Positions 42,704 through 51,399 of a stretch of 64,000 bases of DNA are shown here, in pieces; positions within the stretch are counted from its first letter, which is position 1, and each line of letters begins with the position of its first letter. This stretch comes from Solirubrobacteraceae bacterium (lineage in GTDB: Bacteria; Actinomycetota; Thermoleophilia; Solirubrobacterales; Solirubrobacteraceae). The stretch is from assembly GCA_017882405.1 (NCBI GenBank), contig JADGPO010000143.1, forward strand, positions 1 through 64,000, written 5' to 3'. Below the pieces are notes generated by a model. The model saw only the letters and a program-made list of their open reading frames with translations, was not told where the DNA came from and ran no database searches. A program made the translations under genes and the position numbers.

Positions 42704-43513
42704 GTGGAACAACAGTTCCAAATTTCCGAGCCGTCCGCCGCAACGCCTGGCGCGAAGGGCACGACCGCCATCGACCGCGGCGCCGAGCTGCTTCTGCGCG
42801 TGCTCGAGTCCGCCGAGCCGGTGGCCCTGGCGGAGCTGGCCTCGGCCAGCGGCATCCCCAAGTCCACGGCCTCGCGGCTGGTCAGCGCGCTGGAGCGCCA
42901 GGGCCTGGTCGAGCAGGACGGCGAGCGCGGTCGGCTGCGCCCCGGTCCGGCGATCCTGCGGGTGGCCGAACGAAACCTGCTGGAGCGCAGCGTCGTCGAG
43001 CTGGCCGGGCCGTCACTGGACGCGCTGGGCGAGATCACCGGCGAGACGATCAACCTGGCGGTGCCGGCGCGTCACGGCGTGGAGCACATCGCCCAGGTCG
43101 AGAGCCGCTACTTCCTCGGAGCCGGCCAGTGGCTGGGGCGCTCGGTGGGCTATCACTGCACCGCCGTCGGCAAGGTGTTCATGGCCTTCGGACGCGCCGC
43201 GATCGCGGCCGCGCCGCTGCCGCGGCTGACCGCGAGCACCGTCACCTCGCCGACCCGGCTGCGCGCCGAGCTCGAGACGGTGCGCGCCGAGTGCTTCGCG
43301 ACCGCCGTCGACGAGCTCGAGCTCGGGCTGGCCGCAATCGCTGCTCCCGTTCGGGGGGCCAGCGGGGAAGTCGTCGCCGCGCTGTCCATCTCCGGCCCGA
43401 CGACCCGCATCACCGACTCGCGGATCGCCGAGCTCAAGCCGATCCTGATCGACGAGGCGGGCAACCTCAGCCGCCGCCTCGGCCACCCCCAGCAGGGAGC
43501 GAACGCCGCATGA
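42704..43513 (+). CDS. IclR-family transcriptional regulator
   Basis: A 269-residue regulator. The N-terminal winged helix contains GAELLLRVLESAEPVALAELA, then recognition helix residues SGIPKSTASRLVSAL. The effector GAF-like domain carries VPARHGVEHIAQVES, GYHCTAVGKVFMAFG, and the C-terminal ATAVDELELGLAAIAAPVRG block typical of IclR. GTG 42704 is chosen; it lies within six bases of the TATATC element, implying a leaderless transcript. It overlaps the corrinoid protein gene by four bases (ATGA), so the regulator heads the corrinoid operon and probably controls it and mttB. Confidence 0.87.
   Translation: MEQQFQISEPSAATPGAKGTTAIDRGAELLLRVLESAEPVALAELASASGIPKSTASRLVSALERQGLVEQDGERGRLRPGPAILRVAERNLLERSVVELAGPSLDALGEITGETINLAVPARHGVEHIAQVESRYFLGAGQWLGRSVGYHCTAVGKVFMAFGRAAIAAAPLPRLTASTVTSPTRLRAELETVRAECFATAVDELELGLAAIAAPVRGASGEVVAALSISGPTTRITDSRIAELKPILIDEAGNLSRRLGHPQQGANAA
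42705..42720. promoter_or_regulatory. Perfect palindrome TGGAAC-AACA-GTTCCA at the iclR start
   Basis: Six-base arms with a four-base centre, overlapping the first codons of the IclR regulator and the presumed transcription start. IclR-family operators are often GGAAC/GTTCC-type inverted repeats, so autorepression by the encoded IclR is plausible. It is distinct from the adjacent TATATC operator, giving this promoter two candidate regulators. Confidence 0.5.
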
Positions 43514-44175
43514 CGCACGAGGAGATCCTGAAGCTGCTGTACGACGAGACCCTGATCGGCAACGCGCCCGCCGTCAAGGACGGAGTGAACGGCGGACTGC
43601 AGGACGGTCTGGAGCCCGAGCGGATGCTCTACGACGCCCTGATCCCGTCGCTGGAGGAGGTGGGAGCCCGCTTCGAGCGCGGCGACTACTTCGTGCCCGA
43701 GATGCTGATCGCCGCACGGGCCATGCAGGGCGCGCTGGACATCCTGCGCCCGCTGCTGGCCGAGACCGACACCCAGCAGGTGGGGACGTTCCTGATGGGA
43801 ACGGTCAAGGGCGACGTGCACGACATCGGCAAGAACCTCTGCAACATCATGCTCGAGGGCGCCGGCTTCACCGTGATCGATCTCGGCGTCAACGTTGCGC
43901 CGGAGAAGTTCATCGAGCAGATCGGCGAGCACAACCCGGACGTCGTCGGCTTCTCGGCGTTCCTGACGACGACGATGCCGATGTTCAAGGCCAACGTCAA
44001 TGCGCTGGAGAAGGCCGGCATCCGCGACGACGTGATCGTCATGGTCGGCGGCGCCCCGGTCACGCAGGAGTACGCCGACGCGGTCGGCGCCGACGGCTAC
44101 TCGGCCGACGCCTCCTCGGCGGTCAAGAAGGCCAAGGAGCTCATCCAGCGCAAGCGAGACAGAGTCCCGGCATGA
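43510..44175 (+). CDS. Corrinoid protein (MtgC/MttC-like methyl carrier)
   Basis: A 221-residue cobalamin-binding methyl carrier. The N-terminal four-helix cap (B12-binding 2) is residues 1-90. The Rossmann B12 domain has the base-off/His-on motif DVHDIGKN (Asp102, His104, Gly107), then VVGFSAFLTTTMP and VMVGGAPVTQEYADAVGADGY. It accepts a methyl group from the MttB-family enzyme and passes it to tetrahydrofolate through the MtgA-like enzyme. Four-base overlaps on both sides show tight coupling with iclR and the MTHFR zinc-domain gene. Confidence 0.92.
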   Translation: MTHEEILKLLYDETLIGNAPAVKDGVNGGLQDGLEPERMLYDALIPSLEEVGARFERGDYFVPEMLIAARAMQGALDILRPLLAETDTQQVGTFLMGTVKGDVHDIGKNLCNIMLEGAGFTVIDLGVNVAPEKFIEQIGEHNPDVVGFSAFLTTTMPMFKANVNALEKAGIRDDVIVMVGGAPVTQEYADAVGADGYSADASSAVKKAKELIQRKRDRVPA

Positions 44176-44549
44176 CCGTCGCGGCTGTCCTCGCGCATGT
44201 GGAGCACGCGGTCAAGAAGCCGATCTGGGGCTGTCAGATGTGCGGCCAGTGCGTGCTGCACTCCACCGGTCTGACGTGCCCGATGACGTGCCCCAAGACG
44301 TTGCGCAACGGGCCGTGCGGCGGGGTGCGCGCCAACGGCAACTGCGAGGTCAAGCCCGAGATGCGCTGCGTGTGGCTCAAGGCCTACGAGCGTTCCGAGC
44401 GCCTGCCGCTGTGGCGCGGGCACATCGACGACCTGCGCCCGCCGGTCGACAACCAGCTTCAGGGAACCTCGGCGTGGGTGAACCTCGTGACCGGCCGCGA
44501 CCGGGAGGTGCCCGCAGGCTGGGCGGCGGATGTCGAACCTCGGGCATAA
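44172..44549 (+). CDS. Methylenetetrahydrofolate reductase C-terminal-type Cys-rich protein
   Basis: A 125-residue protein dense in cysteine: C21, C24, C27, C36, C40, C49, C58, C66. The core (IWGCQMCGQCVLHSTGLTC, PMTCPKTLRNGPCGG) is the MTHFR_C / MetV-type domain. In acetogens and corrinoid pathways the MetV protein partners MetF, carries zinc or an Fe-S cluster and links it to electron carriers other than NADH. Here it is immediately followed by metF with a 20-base overlap, supporting a MetFV-type complex. Confidence 0.82.
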   Translation: MTVAAVLAHVEHAVKKPIWGCQMCGQCVLHSTGLTCPMTCPKTLRNGPCGGVRANGNCEVKPEMRCVWLKAYERSERLPLWRGHIDDLRPPVDNQLQGTSAWVNLVTGRDREVPAGWAADVEPRA

Positions 44550-45477
44550 GCTCGACGCCGGAGAGTTCGTCGTCACCGCCGAGCTGCCGGTGATCGATGG
44601 CGGCGGCTTTTCTGAAATTCAGCGCCAGCTGGAGCCGATGCGAGCGTTCGTGGACGCCTTCAACGCCACCGACAACCCCGCGGCGCACGCCCACTGCTCG
44701 CCGCTGGCGGTGTCCATCGGGCTGATGCAGGTCGGAGCCGAGCCGGTCATGCAACTGGTCTGCCGCGACCGCAACCGGCTCGCCCTGGAGTCCGATCTGG
44801 TCGGCGCCGCGATGTACGGGATCGAGAACATCTGCTGTCTCACCGGCGACGACGTGACCGCGGGCGACGAGCCCGAGGCCCGACGCGTATTCGACCTCGA
44901 CGGTGTGCAGCTGATCGCGCTCGCCCGGGTGCTGGAGCGCGGGCACTATTTGTCCGGCCGCCCGCTGGGGGCGGGTGGGTCCGGAATCCATTTCTGCACC
45001 GGTGCCGTCGAGAACCCGGGCGCGCCGCCGTTCGAGTACCGCGTCCGCCGGGCCGCCCAGAAGGCGCTGGCGGGCGCGCGCTTCCTGCAGCTGCAGATCT
45101 GTTACCGAACCGAACTGCTGGAGCGCTTCATGGGCGCCGCCTACGACACCGGGCTGAGCCGGCGGATCGCGCTGATCCCGTCGATCTGCATCCTGCGGTC
45201 GGTCGGAGGGATGCGCTTCGTGGCCCGCAACGTCCCCGGCATCGACGTCCCGCCCGAGGTGGTGGCGCGCGTCGAGGGCGCCGTTGACGCGGAGGCCGAG
45301 TGCTTCGAGATCGCCTACGAGCTGGCCTCGCACGCGCTCGCCCAGCCGGGCGTGGCCGGCCTTCACTTCATCTCCTTCCGCGAGGACGCGGGCATCGCCA
45401 AGTTGTGCGCCCGCCTGGGAATCGCCCCTCGACAAGAAAGAGAGTCCAATGGACACAGTGCTTCGTTCGCGCTCTAG
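44530..45477 (+). CDS. metF: Methylenetetrahydrofolate reductase
   Basis: A 315-residue FAD-dependent TIM-barrel enzyme interconverting 5-methyl-THF and 5,10-methylene-THF. Features are FVVTAELPVIDGGGF at the start, FNATDNPAAHAHCSPLAVS, LVCRDRNRLALESDLVGA, NICCLTGDDV and AGARFLQLQICY. In this operon it would run in the oxidative direction, taking methyl-THF made from quaternary amines into the C1 pool. It overlaps both neighbours (20 bases before, 29 bases after). Confidence 0.88.
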   Translation: MSNLGHKLDAGEFVVTAELPVIDGGGFSEIQRQLEPMRAFVDAFNATDNPAAHAHCSPLAVSIGLMQVGAEPVMQLVCRDRNRLALESDLVGAAMYGIENICCLTGDDVTAGDEPEARRVFDLDGVQLIALARVLERGHYLSGRPLGAGGSGIHFCTGAVENPGAPPFEYRVRRAAQKALAGARFLQLQICYRTELLERFMGAAYDTGLSRRIALIPSICILRSVGGMRFVARNVPGIDVPPEVVARVEGAVDAEAECFEIAYELASHALAQPGVAGLHFISFREDAGIAKLCARLGIAPRQERESNGHSASFAL

Positions 45478-46318
45478 CAGCGTGACGATCGGTGCCGACC
45501 AGCCGTTCTGCGTGATCGGCGAGCGGATCAACCCCACCGGCCGCAAGAAGTTCGCCGAGGAGCTGCGCGGCGGCGAAATGCGTTTAGTGACCGTCGACGC
45601 GCTCGCCCAGGCGGCTGCCGGGGCCAACATGGTCGACGTCAATGCCGGCATCCCGCTGGTCGACGAGCCCGAGCTGCTGATGTCGATGCTGCGCGCCGTG
45701 CAGGAGGCCATCGACCTGCCGATCTGCATCGACTCGTCGGTGATCGAGGCGCTGGAGGCCGGGCTGTCGGTCTACGAGGGCCGCGCGCTGGTCAACTCGG
45801 TCACCGCCGAGGACGAGCGCCTGGAGGAGATCCTGCCGCTGGTGGCCAAGTACGACGCCGCCGTCATCGGGCTCGCCAACGACGAGACGGGAATCCCCGA
45901 GACGCCCGCCAAGCGACTGGAGTGCGCGCGCAAGATCGTGAGCGCGGCCAACGACCACGGGATCAAGACCGAGGACGTGCTCATCGACCCGCTGGCGATG
46001 ACCGTCGGGGCGGCCACGGACGCGGTGACGATCACCCTGGCCACGATCTCGCTGATCCGTGACGAACTGGGCGTCAACATGTGCCTGGGCGCGTCCAACG
46101 TGTCGTTCGGCCTGCCCCAGCGCCACGCACTCAACGCCGGCTTTCTGCCGATGGCGGCGGCCGCGGGGCTGACGAGCGCGATCATGTCGACCGCCGAGGT
46201 GTGCGTACAGTCGGTGCGCGCCGCCGACCTGCTGCTGGGCCACGACCCGTGGGGCGCCAACTGGATCGCCGCCCACCGTGCTCGCCAGGCGGCCGAGAAG
46301 GAGGCAGCAGCGGCGTGA
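45449..46318 (+). CDS. Methyltetrahydrofolate:corrinoid methyltransferase (MtgA/AcsE-like)
   Basis: A 289-residue pterin-binding (DHPS-like) barrel. It has the opening CVIGERINPTGRKKFAEEL, the Asn/Asp-rich folate loops MVDVNAGIPLVDEPELL and PICIDSSVIEALEAGL, and NVSFGLPQRHALNAGFL typical of MtgA and AcsE. It moves a methyl group between the corrinoid protein and tetrahydrofolate. The frame is open upstream, but ATG 45449 is set by the purine-rich AAGAAAGAGAG just before it and gives the family N-terminus. It overlaps metF by 29 bases and RACo by four. Confidence 0.9.
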   Translation: MDTVLRSRSSSVTIGADQPFCVIGERINPTGRKKFAEELRGGEMRLVTVDALAQAAAGANMVDVNAGIPLVDEPELLMSMLRAVQEAIDLPICIDSSVIEALEAGLSVYEGRALVNSVTAEDERLEEILPLVAKYDAAVIGLANDETGIPETPAKRLECARKIVSAANDHGIKTEDVLIDPLAMTVGAATDAVTITLATISLIRDELGVNMCLGASNVSFGLPQRHALNAGFLPMAAAAGLTSAIMSTAEVCVQSVRAADLLLGHDPWGANWIAAHRARQAAEKEAAAA

Positions 46319-48213
46319 GCGCCGCCTCGCCCCAGCGTCTGCCCCGCGAGGCACCGGAGCCCGAAGTCGTCGCGCCCGAGGACGGCGCGACCCGCGTGCG
46401 CCTGCGCTTCCTGCCCTCCGGCGACGAGGTGCGCGTGCCCAGCGGCACGCCGATCTTCGACGCCGCCAGCTGGAACGGGATCGCGATCGACTCCACCTGT
46501 GGCGGCTACGGCACGTGCAAGAAGTGCAAGGTGCGCGTCATCTCGGGCGACGTCCCGGTGTCAGCCGTCGACCCCCGCGCGTTCACCCCCGAGGAGCTGC
46601 GCGACGGCTGGCGACTGGCCTGCCGGGCGGGCGCCCGGGAGGACCTCGCCGTCGAGGTCCCGCCCCTGCAGACCCGCCCCAGGGCGGCGCTCGCCGGCGT
46701 CGGGCGCCACGTCATCCTGCGCCCGTCGGTGCAGAAGCGCCACCTGGTGCTCGAGGAGCCGACGATGGATGACCAGCGGCCGGACCTGCAGCGGGTGCTC
46801 GACGGGCTGGACGACCTGGAGCCCTACGCCTCGCTGGAGCTGCTGCGCACGCTCGGGGGCACGCTGCGCAAGGCCCAATTCGACGTCACCGCGGTCGTGT
46901 GCGACCGTGAGCTGATCGCGCTGGAGCCCGGCGACACGACCGACCGGCGCTTTGCGATCGCGTTCGATCTGGGCACGACCACGGTGGTGGCGACGCTCCT
47001 GGACCTGGAGAGCGGCCAGCCGGCCGCGGTGCGTTCGATGCTCAACCGCCAGCAGCCGTTCGGGGCCGACGTGATCACGCGTATTTCATCAACGATGATG
47101 GACGACACGGCGCTGGAAGCGCTGGGCGATCGCGCCCACGAGACGATGGCCGAGCTCACCGCCGAGGTGCTGGCGGAGGCCGAGGTGGCCGCCGAGGAGG
47201 TCTACGAGATCACCGTGTGCGGCAACGTCACGATGATGCAGCTCGCCCTGGGAATCGATCCCGAGCCGCTGTCGATGGCGCCGTTCGTGGTCTCCACCCA
47301 CCAGCTGCCGCCGACCACCGCGGCCGACTTCGGCGTCACAGTTCACCCCCGCGCCCCGGCGTTCGTGTTCCCCTCGCTCGGCGCCTACGTCGGCGGTGAC
47401 ATCGTCGCCGGCATGCTGGCCTCGGGGCTGACGCGGGATCGGCGGCTGCGGCTGTTCATCGACGTGGGCACCAACTCGGAGATCGCGCTGGGCTCGGTCG
47501 ACCGCGTGGTCGCCACCGCCGCGCCCGCCGGGCCGGCTTTCGAGGCGGCCCAGATCCGCTGTGGGATGCGCGCCGCCGAGGGGGCGATCGAGGGCGTGCG
47601 ATTGACCGAGGACGGCTTGGCGCTGGAGGTGATCGGCGACTGCGAGCCCGTGGGCATGTGCGGATCGGGCCTGGTCGACGCCGTCGCCGAACTGGTCCAC
47701 GCCGGCCTGCTGGACCGCTCGGGGCGCTTCATCCCCGACGAGGACGCGGCCCTGCGCTTTCTGGCGCTGTCAGATCGGCTGACCAAGATCGGCGAGGAGC
47801 GGGTGTTCGTGCTGCACTGGCGCGGAGACGACGCTGCCTCCTCGGTGTTCCTCTCCCAGCGCGACGTGCGGGAGCTGCAGTTCGCCAAGGCGTCGATCGC
47901 CACCGGCTGGGACATCCTGCTGCGCGAGCTCGGGGTCGACGCGTCGGAGATCAGCCAGGTCCTGCTGGCCGGCTCGTTCGGGGCCTATCTGACGCCGCTG
48001 TCAGCCGTGCGGATCGGGCTGGTGCCGCGGATGGCGCTGCCGCGGATCGTCTCGGCGGGCAACGTCGCCGGCGAGGGCGCCAAGATCGCCGCCCTGTCGC
48101 TGCGCGAGCGTGCTGAGGCGCAATCGATCCTGCGCGAGGTGGAGTACGTGGAGCTGTCGGGACGCGCGGACTTCAACGACCTGTTCATCGACCAGCTGGC
48201 GTTCCCCGGATGA
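46315..48213 (+). CDS. Corrinoid activation/regeneration protein RACo (2Fe-2S, ASKHA ATPase, DUF4445)
   Basis: A 632-residue reductive activator of corrinoid proteins. The N-terminal plant-type 2Fe-2S ferredoxin has C62, C68, C71 and C103 (STCGGYGTCKKC, LACRAG). A linker domain follows, then the ASKHA nucleotide-binding fold (FAIAFDLGTTTVVATLL, ITVCGNVTMMQL, LFIDVGTNSEIAL, LLAGSFGAYL). It reduces inadvertently oxidised cobalt(II) back to cobalt(I) with ATP. GTG overlaps the methyltransferase stop. Its presence shows that the MttB/corrinoid system is equipped for repeated turnover under partly oxidising conditions. Confidence 0.9.
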   Translation: MSAASPQRLPREAPEPEVVAPEDGATRVRLRFLPSGDEVRVPSGTPIFDAASWNGIAIDSTCGGYGTCKKCKVRVISGDVPVSAVDPRAFTPEELRDGWRLACRAGAREDLAVEVPPLQTRPRAALAGVGRHVILRPSVQKRHLVLEEPTMDDQRPDLQRVLDGLDDLEPYASLELLRTLGGTLRKAQFDVTAVVCDRELIALEPGDTTDRRFAIAFDLGTTTVVATLLDLESGQPAAVRSMLNRQQPFGADVITRISSTMMDDTALEALGDRAHETMAELTAEVLAEAEVAAEEVYEITVCGNVTMMQLALGIDPEPLSMAPFVVSTHQLPPTTAADFGVTVHPRAPAFVFPSLGAYVGGDIVAGMLASGLTRDRRLRLFIDVGTNSEIALGSVDRVVATAAPAGPAFEAAQIRCGMRAAEGAIEGVRLTEDGLALEVIGDCEPVGMCGSGLVDAVAELVHAGLLDRSGRFIPDEDAALRFLALSDRLTKIGEERVFVLHWRGDDAASSVFLSQRDVRELQFAKASIATGWDILLRELGVDASEISQVLLAGSFGAYLTPLSAVRIGLVPRMALPRIVSAGNVAGEGAKIAALSLRERAEAQSILREVEYVELSGRADFNDLFIDQLAFPG

Positions 48214-48812
48214 ATCCGTCCCCACCCACCCACCCTCCAGCCACCATCGTGGCCTGCGGAGCGCTCGCGCTCGATGTGCGGCGCATCGCCCGGCGCCGCG
48301 GCTGGGAGATCGACGTCCTACCGGTCGACGCGCTGCTGCACAACCGTCCGGAGCAGATCCCGGCGGCGGTGGCGCAGGCCACTGGCGGGGGGTACGTGAT
48401 CGCGGTCGCCTACGGAGACTGCGGCACGCGGGGCGCGCTGGACAAGCTCGGTCTGCCCCGGCTGGAGGGCGACACGTGCTACGACGTCCTGGCGCGAGAC
48501 GAGGTCCGCGCGGCTCTGGACGAGGAGCCGGGAACCTACTTTCTGACCGACTTCCTCGCCCGGACGTTCCAGCACACCGTCGTCCGCGAGCTCGGACTCG
48601 ATCGCTGGCCCGAGCTACGGGATGAGTACTTCCGCCATTACACGCGCGTGGTGTGGCTCGCTCAGCGGCCCACCGAAGCGACTCGCGCGTGCGCGCAGCG
48701 CGCCGCCGCCACGCTGGGGCTGCCGCTCACGGAGGTCGCCGTCGGTAACGACGGCCTGGAACGCGCGTTGGAACTCCTCCTTGCGCGTGAATGCGATATT
48801 TATCCCGGATAA
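48210..48812 (+). CDS. DUF1638 family protein of the corrinoid operon
   Basis: A 200-residue protein of the DUF1638 family, often found beside MttB/corrinoid genes, function unestablished. Recognisable parts are TIVACGALALDVRRIARRRGW, VIAVAYGDCGTRGALDKLG with conserved Cys, and TYFLTDFLARTFQHTV. ATG 48210 overlaps the RACo stop. Conserved Cys and polar residues suggest a metal or corrinoid role, but nothing is proven. Confidence 0.78.
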   Translation: MNPSPPTHPPATIVACGALALDVRRIARRRGWEIDVLPVDALLHNRPEQIPAAVAQATGGGYVIAVAYGDCGTRGALDKLGLPRLEGDTCYDVLARDEVRAALDEEPGTYFLTDFLARTFQHTVVRELGLDRWPELRDEYFRHYTRVVWLAQRPTEATRACAQRAAATLGLPLTEVAVGNDGLERALELLLARECDIYPG

Positions 48813-48896
48813 CTGAGACGTTTATCGCGATCGAGCCTGGGCGGACCCCGCTCGTTTGACCCTCGCCGCGTCGGCGGGCTGGAGTCGCGTGCCTGG

Positions 48897-49418
48897 GTGG
48901 CCTACTACCGGCGCGAGTGGCTCACCCTGCTGCGCGCCGCCGTTGGGCTCACCCGCCAGACCTTCGGGTTGCCGTGGCCCGCGACCCTCTACGGCTCCTG
49001 GCTGGTGATGCGCGGCAACCAGCTATGGGCGCCGGCCGAGAACGACCCGGCCGCCTGCCGAGCCGTCATGCAGCGGTTCTATGCGCTCGTGCGCCGCCAC
49101 CACGGCGAGCGCTTCGATCCCGGGGTGGCCGCCGAGCTCGAGGTCGAGTGGTGGCGCGTCCACCGCGATCACCAGCACCACGGAGGCGACGGGCGTGCCA
49201 ATGCGCTGGTCGACGCGCTGGCCAGGCTGTACGCCTACGTCTACGGCGTAACCGAGGAGTCGGTCCATCGCGCCGCCCAGCAGCGCGCGCTGGCGATGGA
49301 CATCTCCGACGACTGGATCGCCAAGGGCTGCGACCCGGGCAGCCCGCTGATCGCCGAGGAGAGGGCCGCGCTCGTGCGCTCCTACGCTGCGCTGCTGTCC
49401 GCCGTGCACCGGGCCTAA
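48897..49418 (+). CDS. Conserved hypothetical protein, helical, start uncertain
   Basis: A 173-residue mainly helical, Trp- and His-rich protein (YYRREWLTLLRAAVGL, ELEVEWWRVHRDHQHHGGD). It matches no family with known function that I can name. Coding character seems to continue upstream of GTG 48897 (SFDPRRVGGLESRAW is in frame), yet no ATG, GTG or TTG occurs between the DUF1638 stop at 48810 and 48897. The annotated start is therefore a minimum. Its last four bases overlap the 3' end of the convergent DgcB-like gene. It may be the last gene of the corrinoid operon. Confidence 0.55.
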   Translation: MAYYRREWLTLLRAAVGLTRQTFGLPWPATLYGSWLVMRGNQLWAPAENDPAACRAVMQRFYALVRRHHGERFDPGVAAELEVEWWRVHRDHQHHGGDGRANALVDALARLYAYVYGVTEESVHRAAQQRALAMDISDDWIAKGCDPGSPLIAEERAALVRSYAALLSAVHRA

Positions 49419-51379
49419 TCGGCCGCGCCGGCCTCCACCAGCAACGTGGCCACGTCGGCCACCCGCAGGTCGGCGCCGGCGCCCTGCACGCCGTCGTCGA
49501 GCATCACGGTGCAGAACGGACAGGCCACGGCTAGCGTCCCCGCGCCGGTCCCCGCCGCCTCGCGCACCCGGTTGTCGTTGATCTGGTCGCCGCGCTCCTC
49601 CATCCACATGTGCGCGCCGCCCGCCCCGCAGCAGAACGTCTGCTTGCCGCTGCGCTCCATCTCCACCGGCTGCCCGACGGCGGACACCAACTCGCGCGGC
49701 GGCGCGAGCACGTCGTTGTGGCGGGCCAGGTAGCAGGAGTCGTGATAGGTGACGCTGAGCCCCTCGTCCTTACGGGGCGTGAGGTTGCCGTCGGCGACCA
49801 GCCGGGCCAGCACCTCGGTGTGGTGGATCACCTCGTAGTGGCCGCCGAAGTCGGGGTACTCGTTGCCCAGCGTGTTGAAGCAGTGCGGGCAGTTGGCGAT
49901 GATCTTGGTCACCCCGGCCTCGTTGAGCGTCTCCACGTTCTGCTCGGCGAAGCCCTGGAACACGTACTCGTTGCCCATTCGCCGCGCCGGGTCACCGGTG
50001 CAGGCCTCGCGCGCACCGAGGATCGCGAAGTCGACGCCCGCCTTCTGCAGCAGCCTGGCCGTGTTCTCCGCGGTCGCGCGCGCCCGCTCGTCGAACGAGC
50101 TCGCGCAACCCACCCAGTACAGGTACTCGGGAGCGGTCTCGCCGGGCTCCAGGATCCGGATCCCCAGACCGTCCGCCCAGTCGGCGCGCTCTGACTGCGC
50201 CTTGCCCCACGGGTTGGAGGATCGCTCGATGTCGCGCAGCATCGGCTCGGCCTCGGACGGGAAGCTCGAGTCGACCATCAAGAGGTGCCGGCGCAGATCG
50301 ACGATGTGGTCGACGTGCTCGATCGACACCGGGCAGGCCTGCACGCACGCGCCACAGGTCACGCAGTCCCACACGGACTCCTCGGGGACGGCGGTGGGCA
50401 CCAGAGATGTCAGATCCAGCGGCTTGTCGCTGTCTCGCGGCTTGACGAGCGCTGCTCCGTCGGCGAACACCTGGTCGCGCAGCCCCATGATTAGCAGCTT
50501 GGGCGAGAGCACTTTCCCCGTCGCGAATGCCGGACAGACGTCCTGACAGCGGCCGCACTCGGTGCAGGAGAAGGTGTCGAGCATCTCCTTCCATGTCAAA
50601 TCGGCGGCCGTGCCGGCGCCGAAGCGGATGTCCTCCTCCGGGACATCCGGGTCGTCGAAGCGCAGCGTCTCGAGCTTGCCGCCCGGTCCCGTGCGCCCGT
50701 ACCAGACGTTGAACGCGGCGCTGGCGATGTGCAGATGCTTGGAGTGCGGCAGGTACGCGAGGAAGACGAGGATCGTGATCACGTGCGCCCAGACGAACAC
50801 GCGCTCCAGCACTCGGGTGGTGCCATCGCGCGCGAACGGGTGCGAGAGCAGGTGCGACACCGGCGCCGACGAGGCCGGCCACTCGTTGAGACCGAGGGCG
50901 ATCCGCGTGGCGTGCCAGAGGAGCAGCGTGGCTGCGATCGTCGCGATCAGGGCCAGGATCAGGTCTGCCTCCCCGAGGTGGCTGCCCTCGAAGCGCCGCG
51001 GCCTCTGCACCTTGCGGATCCACAGGGCGCTGACCACGCCGATCAGGACCAGCACGGCGAACAGGTCGACGAGGAACGCGTACCAGCCCTGATCGCCCAG
51101 CCACGGGAACGTGGCGTGCTTGGAGACGACGCCGATCATGGCGATCACGATCGTCGGACCCAGCACGAGGAATCCCCAGAAGATGAAGGCGTGGATCAAC
51201 CCCGGGCCGATCCGCTGCAGCAGCTTGCGCTGCCCGAGCACGATCGTGGCCTCGTTGCGCACACGCCGCTCCCGGTCGCCAGTGCGCGTGACCGGGGCGG
51301 CGGAGCGCACCAGCTCAACGAGGAACCGCACGCGCAGCGCGAACAACGTCCCGCTCGCCGCCAGCAACGCGGCGATCAC
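49415..51379 (-). CDS. DgcB-like Fe-S / heterodisulfide-reductase-related membrane oxidoreductase
   Basis: A protein of 654 residues. The N-terminal membrane part has some five spans (nitrate-reductase-gamma-like). Two ferredoxin-type clusters follow (CTECGRCQDVCPAF; CVTCGACVQACPVS), then two CCG domains (NCPHCFNTLGNEYPDFGGHYEV and CCGAGGAHMWMEERG). It matches DgcB of dimethylglycine catabolism, which passes electrons from the ETF to the quinone pool. GTG 51379 may be internal: in-frame hydrophobic codons continue upstream without ATG/GTG/TTG to an ATA that overlaps the etfA stop. It is the last gene of the dgcA-etfB-etfA-dgcB operon. Confidence 0.87.
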   Translation of the reverse strand: MIAALLAASGTLFALRVRFLVELVRSAAPVTRTGDRERRVRNEATIVLGQRKLLQRIGPGLIHAFIFWGFLVLGPTIVIAMIGVVSKHATFPWLGDQGWYAFLVDLFAVLVLIGVVSALWIRKVQRPRRFEGSHLGEADLILALIATIAATLLLWHATRIALGLNEWPASSAPVSHLLSHPFARDGTTRVLERVFVWAHVITILVFLAYLPHSKHLHIASAAFNVWYGRTGPGGKLETLRFDDPDVPEEDIRFGAGTAADLTWKEMLDTFSCTECGRCQDVCPAFATGKVLSPKLLIMGLRDQVFADGAALVKPRDSDKPLDLTSLVPTAVPEESVWDCVTCGACVQACPVSIEHVDHIVDLRRHLLMVDSSFPSEAEPMLRDIERSSNPWGKAQSERADWADGLGIRILEPGETAPEYLYWVGCASSFDERARATAENTARLLQKAGVDFAILGAREACTGDPARRMGNEYVFQGFAEQNVETLNEAGVTKIIANCPHCFNTLGNEYPDFGGHYEVIHHTEVLARLVADGNLTPRKDEGLSVTYHDSCYLARHNDVLAPPRELVSAVGQPVEMERSGKQTFCCGAGGAHMWMEERGDQINDNRVREAAGTGAGTLAVACPFCTVMLDDGVQGAGADLRVADVATLLVEAGAAD

Positions 51380-51399
51380 GACCGCGGCGACGACGACGC

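Noticed and set aside
48793..48828. GCGATA ... TATCGC inverted repeat after the DUF1638 gene
   Set aside because: Six-base arms with a 24-base gap and no T run; compatible with chance.
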